The position numbers and the translations under genes were made by a program. From an uncultured Maribacter sp. (GTDB lineage: Bacteria > Bacteroidota > Bacteroidia > Flavobacteriales > Flavobacteriaceae), in contig CANLTE010000001.1 in NCBI GenBank assembly GCA_947493885.1, forward strand, positions 434,001 through 498,000: a DNA stretch of 64,000 nucleotides, in the 5' to 3' direction. Each line of letters begins with the position of its first letter. Within the stretch, counting starts at the first letter, position 1. The notes beneath the pieces were generated by a model, which made no database searches, was not told where the DNA came from, and saw nothing but the letters and a program-made list of their open reading frames with translations. This document shows, piece by piece, positions 26,701 to 34,018 of this stretch.

Positions 26701-27079
26701 AACGAATTTGATGCGCAATCGTTTCAAATTCTTCAGTAGTTAGCTTTACCTTATGTTGAAAAGTGGCTTCTTTCATTTCATTTAGAGGAATAAGATGAAC
26801 GTGCGCGTGAGGTACTTCTAAGCCAATTACGGTAACACCAACTCGCTTACAATCCAAAGCAACTTCTATTGCTTTGCCAACTTTTCTTGAAAAAGCCATT
26901 AATCCCATATAAGTATCTTCATCAAGATCCATAATTTTATCCACTTCCTTTTTAGGAATACATAAGGTATGTCCTTTAGCATTAGGATTAATATCTAAAA
27001 AAGCAAAAAAATTATCGTCTTCTGCTATTTTATAACAAGGAATTTCTCCCTTAATAATTTTGGTAAAAATGCTTGGCAT
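26687..27079 (-). CDS. HIT family protein
   Basis: A 130-residue nucleotide hydrolase or transferase with the histidine triad HAHVHLIP near residue 93-100 and the N-terminal FTKIIKGEIPCYKIAED motif of the Hint branch. Hint proteins cleave AMP-lysine and other nucleoside phosphoramidates. The length is normal. It follows greA on the same strand after about 80 bases, a frequent arrangement in this group. Confidence 0.93.
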   Translation of the reverse strand: MPSIFTKIIKGEIPCYKIAEDDNFFAFLDINPNAKGHTLCIPKKEVDKIMDLDEDTYMGLMAFSRKVGKAIEVALDCKRVGVTVIGLEVPHAHVHLIPLNEMKEATFQHKVKLTTEEFETIAHQIRSKIE

Positions 27080-27157
27080 GGTAAGATTGTTTCTAAGTAT
27101 AAATTAAAAATCCTGCTAAATAGATTAACAGGATTAAATATAAAAATTTATATGTGT

Positions 27158-27634
27158 TTACGCTCTGGTAATTTCTAAAATATCAAATTTAAGTGTTCCA
27201 TTAGGGACTGAAATTTCTGCGACTTCGCCAACAGATTTGCCCAATAAACCTTTACCTATTGGAGAACTTACCGAAATTTTACCCGATTTTAAATCGGCTT
27301 CACTTTCTGCAACTAAGGTATACTTCATTTCCATACCATTAGTCTGGTTTTTAAGCTTTACTGTTGACAATACTAATACCTTTGAAGTATCTAGTTGAGA
27401 TTCATCAATTAATCTAGCATTTGCAACAACAGCTTCCATTTTAGAAATTTTCATTTCCAGAAGTCCTTGAGCCTCTTTGGCTGCATCATATTCTGCATTT
27501 TCCGATAGGTCACCTTTGTCTCTTGCTTCAGCAATGGCTTGTGAAGCTTTTGGGCGCTCAACATCTCTAAGATGATTTAATTCGTCTTTAAGTTTTTTTA
27601 ACCCTTCTGCTGTATAATAAGATACGTTACTCAT
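27158..27634 (-). CDS. greA: Transcription elongation factor GreA
   Basis: A 158-residue factor that rescues backtracked RNA polymerase by stimulating transcript cleavage. The N-terminal coiled coil carries the acidic tip (ARDKGDLSENAEYDAAKEAQ, about residues 35-54, shown by the DLSENAEYDAAKE motif) and the C-terminal FKBP-like domain has ISVSSPIGKGLLGKSVGE. ATG at 27634 gives the standard length; the frame extends 11 codons further to a TTG that is not needed. Confidence 0.96.
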   Translation of the reverse strand: MSNVSYYTAEGLKKLKDELNHLRDVERPKASQAIAEARDKGDLSENAEYDAAKEAQGLLEMKISKMEAVVANARLIDESQLDTSKVLVLSTVKLKNQTNGMEMKYTLVAESEADLKSGKISVSSPIGKGLLGKSVGEVAEISVPNGTLKFDILEITRA

Positions 27635-27707
27635 ATCATGAATGTTTAAGAAATAAAAAACCCTCAACTATTTAAGTGTTATCACACATTTTAGAGAGGA
27701 TTTAACA

Positions 27708-27715
27708 CAAATATA
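27708..27715 (-). promoter_or_regulatory. -7 element of greA
   Basis: TATATTTG on the minus strand, about 74 bases before the greA ATG. A TTG at the optimal distance is not seen. Confidence 0.4.
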
Positions 27716-27764
27716 CTAAAAATTACGCAATTTTGCGTTGTACTTTTTGAAACCTATTTAAACT

Positions 27765-28202
27765 ATGAAAAAGATTTCGATTTTGTTAATTACCATAATT
27801 TTATTGGCTTGTGAAAGCGATAGAGCGGACCGAAATCCTTTTCTTCAAGAAATTGGTTTTCGTTTTGACATTAACTTAAATTTACCCCTTTACAGTCCAT
27901 TAACCAATATAGGAAGTGCTGTTTTTATAGGTAATGAAAGTGTTGGTAATAGGGGGGTTTTTGTAATAAATTCTGGATTTGAACAGTTTAGAGTATTTGA
28001 AGCCAGCTGTCCTAACCATGCCCCTAACAATTGCTCTGTAATGGTTTTAGAAGGACAAAACGTACGTTGCAATTGTGAGGATTATGAATACAGTTTATTT
28101 ACAGGGCAACAACTTAATAGACCTAATGATGATGGACGGTATTATGACATGCTTGAATATAATGCACGACTAAACGGAAATGTAATAACTATTACTAATT
28201 AA
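27765..28202 (+). CDS. Rieske-fold-like lipoprotein lacking the standard cluster ligands
   Basis: A 145-residue secreted lipoprotein (signal peptide with lipobox LLAC, Cys16). The second half looks like a Rieske [2Fe-2S] domain: CPNH at residues 82-85, and CNCEDYEYSLFTGQ at 102-115, which lines up with the CPCHGSxFDxxTG box. The usual ligands are CxH and CxxH. Here the first pair is CxxH and the second box has Cys-x-Cys with Glu, so a normal Rieske cluster is unlikely. An extra Cys is at 90. It may bind a different metal, form disulfides, or be structural only. It overlaps the SDR gene end by 8 bases. Confidence 0.72.
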   Translation: MKKISILLITIILLACESDRADRNPFLQEIGFRFDINLNLPLYSPLTNIGSAVFIGNESVGNRGVFVINSGFEQFRVFEASCPNHAPNNCSVMVLEGQNVRCNCEDYEYSLFTGQQLNRPNDDGRYYDMLEYNARLNGNVITITN

Positions 28203-28944
28203 TATTGGTTAATTGATTTAGTTTTTTAAAAGCAAAAGATGGTGCTAAACGGGTTAACATACGTAATATTTTTACTTTACCAATCTTAATTTCTAATTCT
28301 CCCTTTTTTAGTTTAATCAACATTTCATCAATAGCTTTCTCAGGTGATATTGCTATTTTAGGAGAATTTCCATTATGCCATGGCGTATCTACAGCGGGAA
28401 ACATTACCTCAACAACCGAAATAGGAAGTTTGCTTAGTTGTATTCTTAACACTTGGGTAAACGAATGTAACGCTGCCTTTGTAGCATTATAAAACGGATA
28501 ATCCACTCGTGGCACAAATACCAAACCTGAAGTAATATTTATAATTGATGCGTTACTATTCTTCGTAAGAATTGGAATTAATAATTTGGAAAGCGTTATT
28601 GGAGCTAGCAAGTTAATGTTGAGCTCCATCACTGCCTTATCCAAAATTTTATCATCATCATAGAAATTAGCTACATGAGTAATGGCGGCATTATTCACCA
28701 GTATATTACATTCAGGGTGATTTATGGATATCCACTCCACTAAATTTTGACATTCCTTTTTTACCGAAACATCGCATTGAAAAAAATGGATTTCTGGAAT
28801 TTCTTTTTTAGTTTGCTCTAGCTTTACCAATGAACGTCCGCATATTAGAACCTTATTTTTTTGTTGTACCAATCTATTTGTGAGTTCTAGCCCTAGTCCA
28901 GAACTACCTCCAGTAATTAACACTGTGCTATTTTCAAGTATCAT
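28195..28944 (-). CDS. SDR family oxidoreductase
   Basis: A 249-residue short-chain dehydrogenase with the N-terminal nucleotide motif TGGSSGLGLEL (about residues 11-21), the NNAA motif near 86-89, a catalytic Ser in the NITSGL stretch and the YxxxK pair in YNATK (about residue 151-155). It is related to the DltE-like branch. The substrate is unknown. It lies on the same strand, downstream of the Crp-like regulator and the Gfo/Idh gene, with short gaps. Confidence 0.9.
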   Translation of the reverse strand: MILENSTVLITGGSSGLGLELTNRLVQQKNKVLICGRSLVKLEQTKKEIPEIHFFQCDVSVKKECQNLVEWISINHPECNILVNNAAITHVANFYDDDKILDKAVMELNINLLAPITLSKLLIPILTKNSNASIINITSGLVFVPRVDYPFYNATKAALHSFTQVLRIQLSKLPISVVEVMFPAVDTPWHNGNSPKIAISPEKAIDEMLIKLKKGELEIKIGKVKILRMLTRLAPSFAFKKLNQLTNIN

Positions 28945-28995
28945 AATATCTGTTTTACCACAAAGTAAAACCTAACCAACAAAACTTGCATTGAC

Positions 28996-29574
28996 CTATG
29001 ATAAGAAGCCCATTTTTCTTCGTAATCTACTCAAAGATTCTGGTGTTATTCGTAAATACGATGCTATAAGATGTTGACTTATACGTTTATCTAAGTTGGG
29101 AAATTGCTCAAGGAAGGAGCGGTATCTTTTTTCAGCATCAAACAACAAAAATTGTCGTTCTCTTTCTTCTTTCACAAAAAATACTTTTTGCAACATCACA
29201 ACTAAAAATTTGTTCCATCCTTCCCACTCCGAAAACAAATCTAAAAGCCTGTCATAGTTAACAACTTCTATTTCCGAATCTTCTATGGCCTGTGCCGTAA
29301 AATAAGAGCCTCTATTTTGTATAATTGCGCTATAAGAAATTAGTACCGAATTTTCAGTGAAAAATGCTTTTGTAAACTCTTCACCCTGATCACCAGAATA
29401 ATAATATCTGAATAATCCTTTACAAACAAATGCAATAGTTTTTGGGTGTTGGCCTGCAACAATAAAATTGTCATTCTCTTTTATTTTCCTTTTAGAGATA
29501 ATTTTCAACAATTTACGTTCCTGATCTACAGGAAGTTCAACTAAAGTTTTTATATAGTTTACAAAATAGCTCAT
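28996..29574 (-). CDS. Crp/Fnr family transcriptional regulator
   Basis: A 192-residue protein with an N-terminal cyclic-nucleotide-binding-like domain (about residues 10-115) and a C-terminal helix-turn-helix, ISQHLIASYLRITPESLSRL (about 163-182). The absence of N-terminal cysteines rules out an Fnr-type iron-sulfur cluster. The Arg-Ser ligand contacts of true Crp are not clear, so the ligand is unknown. It sits between the Gfo/Idh and SDR genes and may control them. Confidence 0.9.
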   Translation of the reverse strand: MSYFVNYIKTLVELPVDQERKLLKIISKRKIKENDNFIVAGQHPKTIAFVCKGLFRYYYSGDQGEEFTKAFFTENSVLISYSAIIQNRGSYFTAQAIEDSEIEVVNYDRLLDLFSEWEGWNKFLVVMLQKVFFVKEERERQFLLFDAEKRYRSFLEQFPNLDKRISQHLIASYLRITPESLSRLRRKMGFLS

Positions 29575-29585
29575 ACCCGGATTAC

Positions 29586-30560
29586 CTAGATACTTCCTAA
29601 AATTTTATCCATTGCCCAACTAGTATGTAATCCTGAAGAACCTAACGAAGGGTGTTTACCTTCTTCCAATAAATGTTTTTTGATATTAGCTACGTGGTAT
29701 TTTTGTACGTTTTTCGGGTTTTCTATAAATAAACTTTCTACCCCTTCACTCGTATGCAACTCCAAGTTTACCTCCTCAAATACGGAAAAAATTATTTTGC
29801 CTAAACTACCAATAATCTCCACTTTATCCTCTCGTTGGAATCCTCCAAAAATCCAACTACCTTCTCCAGTAACACCACTTTCATGTTCCCAACACCCTGT
29901 TATAGCATCCATAGATGTATACAAGCCTTGTTGATTTTTAGCAATACCATGTACATTTTTATAATTCCCAAACAAATAGGCAAACAAATCTAATCCGTGA
30001 CTACCAACATCATCAAAATAACCCCCTGGAGCAACATCAAAATCAGTACGCCAATTATATTTTCCACTTTTATCAAAATCGGAAGCAGGTTTACTAAGGT
30101 GCCACCTTACATGACGAATCTGTCCTATTTTATCAGTGTCCAACCATTCTTTTACCTTTAAAAATCGAGGTAATGAACGCCTGTAATAAGCTATAAACAG
30201 GGGAATGTTTCTTTCTTTAAATGCATTATAAATTTCTAAACTATCCGCATAACTGGGTGACATAGGTTTTTCAATACAACAAGGTTTACCAGCCTCTGCC
30301 ACTTTTAAACCATATAATTTATGAGTATCAGGAGGGGTTGCAACGTAAACTGCATCAATTGACTCATCTGCAATTAGTTCTTCTGCGGTACTATAAACTT
30401 TTTGAACTCCGTGACGTTTTGCATAATCTAAAGCTTTTTCATAGTTTCTTCGCATTACTGCGGATAATTCAAAATCTGGCGTGTATTGATAAGGTGGACC
30501 ACTTTTTACTTCGGTCACATCACCGCATCCAATAATACCCCAACGAATAGGTTTTTTCAT
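29586..30560 (-). CDS. Gfo/Idh/MocA family oxidoreductase
   Basis: An NAD(P)-dependent oxidoreductase of about 324 residues. The Rossmann start WGIIGCGDVTEVKSGP is at the N-terminus; the dinucleotide and EKP motif appears as CIEKPMSPS near residue 95, and the C-terminal alpha/beta domain has the substrate-region DVGSHGLDLFAYLFG. Members act on sugars, inositols or bilins. ATG at 30560 places the glycine-rich loop close to the N-terminus; an upstream TTG (30584) and ATG (30569) are less likely. Confidence 0.88.
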   Translation of the reverse strand: MKKPIRWGIIGCGDVTEVKSGPPYQYTPDFELSAVMRRNYEKALDYAKRHGVQKVYSTAEELIADESIDAVYVATPPDTHKLYGLKVAEAGKPCCIEKPMSPSYADSLEIYNAFKERNIPLFIAYYRRSLPRFLKVKEWLDTDKIGQIRHVRWHLSKPASDFDKSGKYNWRTDFDVAPGGYFDDVGSHGLDLFAYLFGNYKNVHGIAKNQQGLYTSMDAITGCWEHESGVTGEGSWIFGGFQREDKVEIIGSLGKIIFSVFEEVNLELHTSEGVESLFIENPKNVQKYHVANIKKHLLEEGKHPSLGSSGLHTSWAMDKILGSI

Positions 30561-30592
30561 ATTAAGCATATTTATTACCTTCAAAAATAAAA

Positions 30593-30621
30593 AAGGAACA
30601 CTCTTAAAAAGAATGTTCCTT
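30593..30621 (-). terminator. Terminator of the thiamine-type TonB receptor gene
   Basis: On the minus strand AAGGAACATTCTT pairs with AAGAGTGTTCCTT (one G-U pair), 4-base loop, followed by a T-rich run. It is 23 bases after the receptor stop. Confidence 0.8.
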
Positions 30622-30643
30622 ATAAATATTATGATATTATTTA

Positions 30644-32872
30644 TTAAAAGGTAATTGTAGCTCCTAATAAAAAGTTCGTTCCTGCCTGAGGATAATATCC
30701 AGCTCCTTCAATTGTTGTGGTTGTGCCAGGGTTAGACCAAGTATCATCAAATGTGAAAAAATAGCCATTTGACTCGTAAAGCGAATTAAAAATATTATTC
30801 ACTAAACCAGATAATACTATGTTCTTTATGAAAGTATTGATATTAATCTCATACTGAACATTAAAATCAAACTGCGAATAACTATCTAGTTTAGAACTTT
30901 CAGCATCAATATTACCCATATATTGCTCTCCCACATATTTTCCTAATATTGCTAATTGAATATTATCTGTTGGGAGATAAGCAAATGCTCCTCCTGCAAT
31001 TACGTTTGGAGAAAAAGAAATATTGGTATCTCCTAAGTTTTGTAATACTCCATCTCTTTGAAAAAAGAAGTCTTTATTTTTATTTGTGCTTAACGTTAAG
31101 TTAGGTCTAAACGCAAATTGATCGCAGATGGAAATATTGGCATCAACCTCTAAGCCCAAACGATAACTGTCTCCAACATTTGCACGCAAGGGAGCTCCTA
31201 CATCGTTTAATTCACCTGTTAACACTAATTGATCTTTATATTTCATATAATACACATTAGTATTCAACTGTACTTTTGGTGATACATATCTCCAACCTAG
31301 TTCTAAATCACCTAAACGTTCTGGTTTAGGGCTTCCATTTTCGTAATCGTTTCTATTTGGCTCTCTATTAGCAATAGCGTATGAAAGGTAGAAATTGTTA
31401 TTCCTATTTAAATCAAAAGTAACACCTGCTTTTGGGTTAAAAAATGTAAAGGTGTCGTCAACAATACCAGTTTCAGCCCCGTTAGCCTCATAAGTCACAC
31501 TTCTTAATTGTAAATCACCGTAAACGCTCCACTGTTCACTAATTTTTGCATTGGCTTTACTATAAAAACTAAAATCTGTTTTTACGGAGTTATCATCATA
31601 ATATCGGTCTCCGTAATTTAAGTCATTAGCAATTCTTGCCCAAATTACCTCACCATAATGTCCCCCTTCATATTTATTTAAGGCTCCACCAACTATTAAA
31701 TCTAGCTTATCACTTTTATAATTCGCAGAAAAAGTAGTGCCGTAAAAATGGTTATCTAGCCAGCGTCTTCTAATAATATCTGTGGAGTTAACTTCTTCTC
31801 CATTTATATTTAATGGTGTAATTCCATATGTTGCAAAATCATCATCAACTTTAAATTGCTCAAAATAACCACGACCTCTAGTATAGTGTAAAGCCAAATT
31901 GGTACTCCAATTATTACTTATTTTTTGATTCCACAATAACTGGGCATGATTTTGTTTATAATTATCTTCCTCATTTTCATAGGTATAAAAATTATATCTC
32001 CTATCCGAATTTCTAAGATTTTCCGCTTGCGCTTCGGTATACCCGTTTGCAACAATAAAATCTTCAATACCCTGTGTATCGTTATTTATTCTAGCCAGTG
32101 GTGTTCCAAACCAAGCTTGATAGGTAACTTCATGACCTCCAAAAATAAGCGCCTTAATTAAAGTTTTATCTGCCTTATACGTTCCCTGTAAAAAGTAAGA
32201 ATCTAAATCAGATGAAGCTCTATCAATGTAACCATCAGAAGTTATTCTTGACAAACGCCCTGCAATTTCAACATGGTCATTTAATAAACCCGTACTAAAC
32301 TTTACTGAATTTTTCAAGGTATTAAAACTTCCTATTGAAGAGGATATTTGACCAAATGCTTCCTCAGAGAAACCATCAGTTAATACATTTAAACTGGCTC
32401 CAAAAGCTCCTGCTCCATTAGTTGAAGTACCAACACCGCGCTGTAATTGCAAACTTTGCGTAGAAGAAGAAAAGTCAGGCATATTTACCCAAAAAGTTCC
32501 ATGAGACTCTGGGTCATTATAGGGAATTCCGTTAATGGTAACATTAACTCGGGTTGCATCACTACCTCTTACTCTAATACCAGTGTAACCTATTCCTGCT
32601 CCAGCATCTGAAGTTGTTACTACCGAAGGCAAAAAGTTCATTAAAATAGGAATGTCTTGTCCTAAGTTTCTCGATTGTAAATCTTCCTTTGTTAAATTTG
32701 AAAATGTAACAGGAGATTCTTTAGTTACTCTTATTGCAGATACAAAAACCTCATCGAGTACAACCTTTTTACCCTCCAAAGAATCAGCTTGTTTTTCTTG
32801 TGCTGTTACACTTACTGTTAGGCATAAAAATGCCAGTGTTCTAAAAAATGAAAATGAATTTTGCAGTTTCAT
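30644..32872 (-). CDS. TonB-dependent receptor under TPP riboswitch control (thiamine-type, Omr1-like)
   Basis: A 742-residue outer-membrane receptor: signal peptide ending near AQE (residue 26), a plug domain (about 50-165, with RGSDATRVNVTINGIPYNDP), and a C-terminal 22-strand barrel ending in an aromatic residue (TITF). Its mRNA leader contains a TPP riboswitch (32976-33066), so its substrate is very probably thiamine or a precursor. TPP-controlled TonB receptors (omr1) are known in Bacteroidota from comparative genomics. Unlike the other two receptors here it has no carboxypeptidase-like N-terminal domain. Confidence 0.92.
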   Translation of the reverse strand: MKLQNSFSFFRTLAFLCLTVSVTAQEKQADSLEGKKVVLDEVFVSAIRVTKESPVTFSNLTKEDLQSRNLGQDIPILMNFLPSVVTTSDAGAGIGYTGIRVRGSDATRVNVTINGIPYNDPESHGTFWVNMPDFSSSTQSLQLQRGVGTSTNGAGAFGASLNVLTDGFSEEAFGQISSSIGSFNTLKNSVKFSTGLLNDHVEIAGRLSRITSDGYIDRASSDLDSYFLQGTYKADKTLIKALIFGGHEVTYQAWFGTPLARINNDTQGIEDFIVANGYTEAQAENLRNSDRRYNFYTYENEEDNYKQNHAQLLWNQKISNNWSTNLALHYTRGRGYFEQFKVDDDFATYGITPLNINGEEVNSTDIIRRRWLDNHFYGTTFSANYKSDKLDLIVGGALNKYEGGHYGEVIWARIANDLNYGDRYYDDNSVKTDFSFYSKANAKISEQWSVYGDLQLRSVTYEANGAETGIVDDTFTFFNPKAGVTFDLNRNNNFYLSYAIANREPNRNDYENGSPKPERLGDLELGWRYVSPKVQLNTNVYYMKYKDQLVLTGELNDVGAPLRANVGDSYRLGLEVDANISICDQFAFRPNLTLSTNKNKDFFFQRDGVLQNLGDTNISFSPNVIAGGAFAYLPTDNIQLAILGKYVGEQYMGNIDAESSKLDSYSQFDFNVQYEININTFIKNIVLSGLVNNIFNSLYESNGYFFTFDDTWSNPGTTTTIEGAGYYPQAGTNFLLGATITF

Positions 32873-32975
32873 TCGTAAAATGTTTATTACGAATAAAAGG
32901 GGCTATTATTCTATAAAATTAATATTTGAGTTTTGAGTTTACTACAACCCTATCTATGGATACTTCCATATAATT

Positions 32976-33066
32976 TTCAACGTATCCCTTAGCAGCATTA
33001 CCTGCTCAGGTTCATTGGGTATAATCTCAGCCACATAGTAATCAACAGCAGCACCCCTTTGAGATA
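32976..33066 (-). promoter_or_regulatory. TPP riboswitch (THI element)
   Basis: On the minus strand the leader has the conserved blocks in order: AAAGGGGTGCTG, GGCTGAGATTATACCC, GAACCTGAGCAGGTAATGCTG (split over the CCTGA and CAGGTAATG boxes) and AAGGGATACG. These form helices P1 to P5 of the THI box. About 12-25 bases after it, GTATCC (plus-strand 32958-32963) can pair with GGATAC of the 3' P1 strand, a possible switch structure. No intrinsic terminator follows, so control may act on translation. Confidence 0.93.
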
Positions 33067-33069
33067 AGG

Positions 33070-33077
33070 CAAAGGTA
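33070..33077 (-). promoter_or_regulatory. -7 element before the TPP riboswitch
   Basis: TACCTTTG on the minus strand matches TANNTTTG. It places the transcript start a few bases before the first helix of the riboswitch. No TTG at 17-23 bases upstream. Confidence 0.5.
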
Positions 33078-33230
33078 TGGCGAGGTTTTACATTATCATA
33101 ACGTTTTAAAGTAAAAAACAATGAAAATCAATATTCTAAAAAAAATTAACATTTTTATTGTTAAAAAAGTACAATCACGGGATATACTTATAAGATTTGC
33201 GCTAAATTTAGTTATCCAACTCTAATAACA
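33078..33230. other. Intergenic between riboswitch promoter and GDSL gene
   Basis: AT-rich, no gene. It holds the upstream regions of two divergent genes; a weak TAAATTTA (-7-like) lies about 25 bases before the GDSL ATG. Nothing else stands out. Confidence 0.4.
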
Positions 33231-33959
33231 ATGAATAGAAACCAATTCCTTAAAAAAACAGCTTTAGCATCCATAGGTTTAAGCTTTTTGTATAATTGTA
33301 ATCTTAGTGGTTTTACTTTAAAAAAAGGCGCTGTTATTGGCTGTTTAGGAGACAGTATTACTTCTGCTGGAAAAAACGGCTATGTAGAACTATTACAGAC
33401 CTTTTTTGATACCGAACATCCAGAATTGAAGTTAACTTTTATAAATCTAGGAGTAAGTGGCGAAACTATAACTGGTTTAACCGAAGATAGCCACCCTACT
33501 CCAAGACCGTATCTGTTTAATAGACTTCAAAAGGTATTACAAGAAACCAAAGCAGACATTTACACCTTTTGTTATGGGGTAAATTGCGGTATTTATCAAC
33601 CTTTAAATGATAATAAATTAGCGCTTTATAAAAAGGGAATAACCCATTTTTTAGATTCACTTTCCGCATTCAATTCCAAAGCTATTCTACTAACTCCCCC
33701 TCCTTTGGCTTTTTCTCAAAAAAATAATAAGCCTCCGTATACTTGGCAAAAACCATATCCTAATTATAATGAGGAAGTTATTTTAGTATTTAAAAAAGTA
33801 ATTGAAGACATTCAACATGCTAATACGCTGCTCAAAATAGATATTCATACAGCGCTTTGGAATAAAAAAGAAGAAGCCTATGATAAAGACCCTATACATC
33901 CAAACCCAAAAGGGCAAAAAATTATTGCCGAAATGTTAAAAAGTACTTTTAGTAACTAA
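33231..33959 (+). CDS. SGNH/GDSL hydrolase family protein
   Basis: A 242-residue esterase/lipase-type enzyme. It begins with a short Tat-like or lipoprotein-like N-terminus (RNQFLKKTALASIGLSFLYNC, with a lipobox-like FLYNC; residues 3-23). The block I GDSIT (Ser nucleophile) is near residue 41, the GVSGE Gly block near 77, and the Asp-His pair DPIHPNPKG near 222-230. The substrate is unknown; many Bacteroidota members remove acetyl groups from polysaccharides. It is divergent from the thiamine receptor. Confidence 0.87.
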   Translation: MNRNQFLKKTALASIGLSFLYNCNLSGFTLKKGAVIGCLGDSITSAGKNGYVELLQTFFDTEHPELKLTFINLGVSGETITGLTEDSHPTPRPYLFNRLQKVLQETKADIYTFCYGVNCGIYQPLNDNKLALYKKGITHFLDSLSAFNSKAILLTPPPLAFSQKNNKPPYTWQKPYPNYNEEVILVFKKVIEDIQHANTLLKIDIHTALWNKKEEAYDKDPIHPNPKGQKIIAEMLKSTFSN

Positions 33960-34018
33960 CACATAAACCTAAACACTGCCATTGTCGTAAATATCATAGC
34001 ACTTCTACAAAAAATGCT

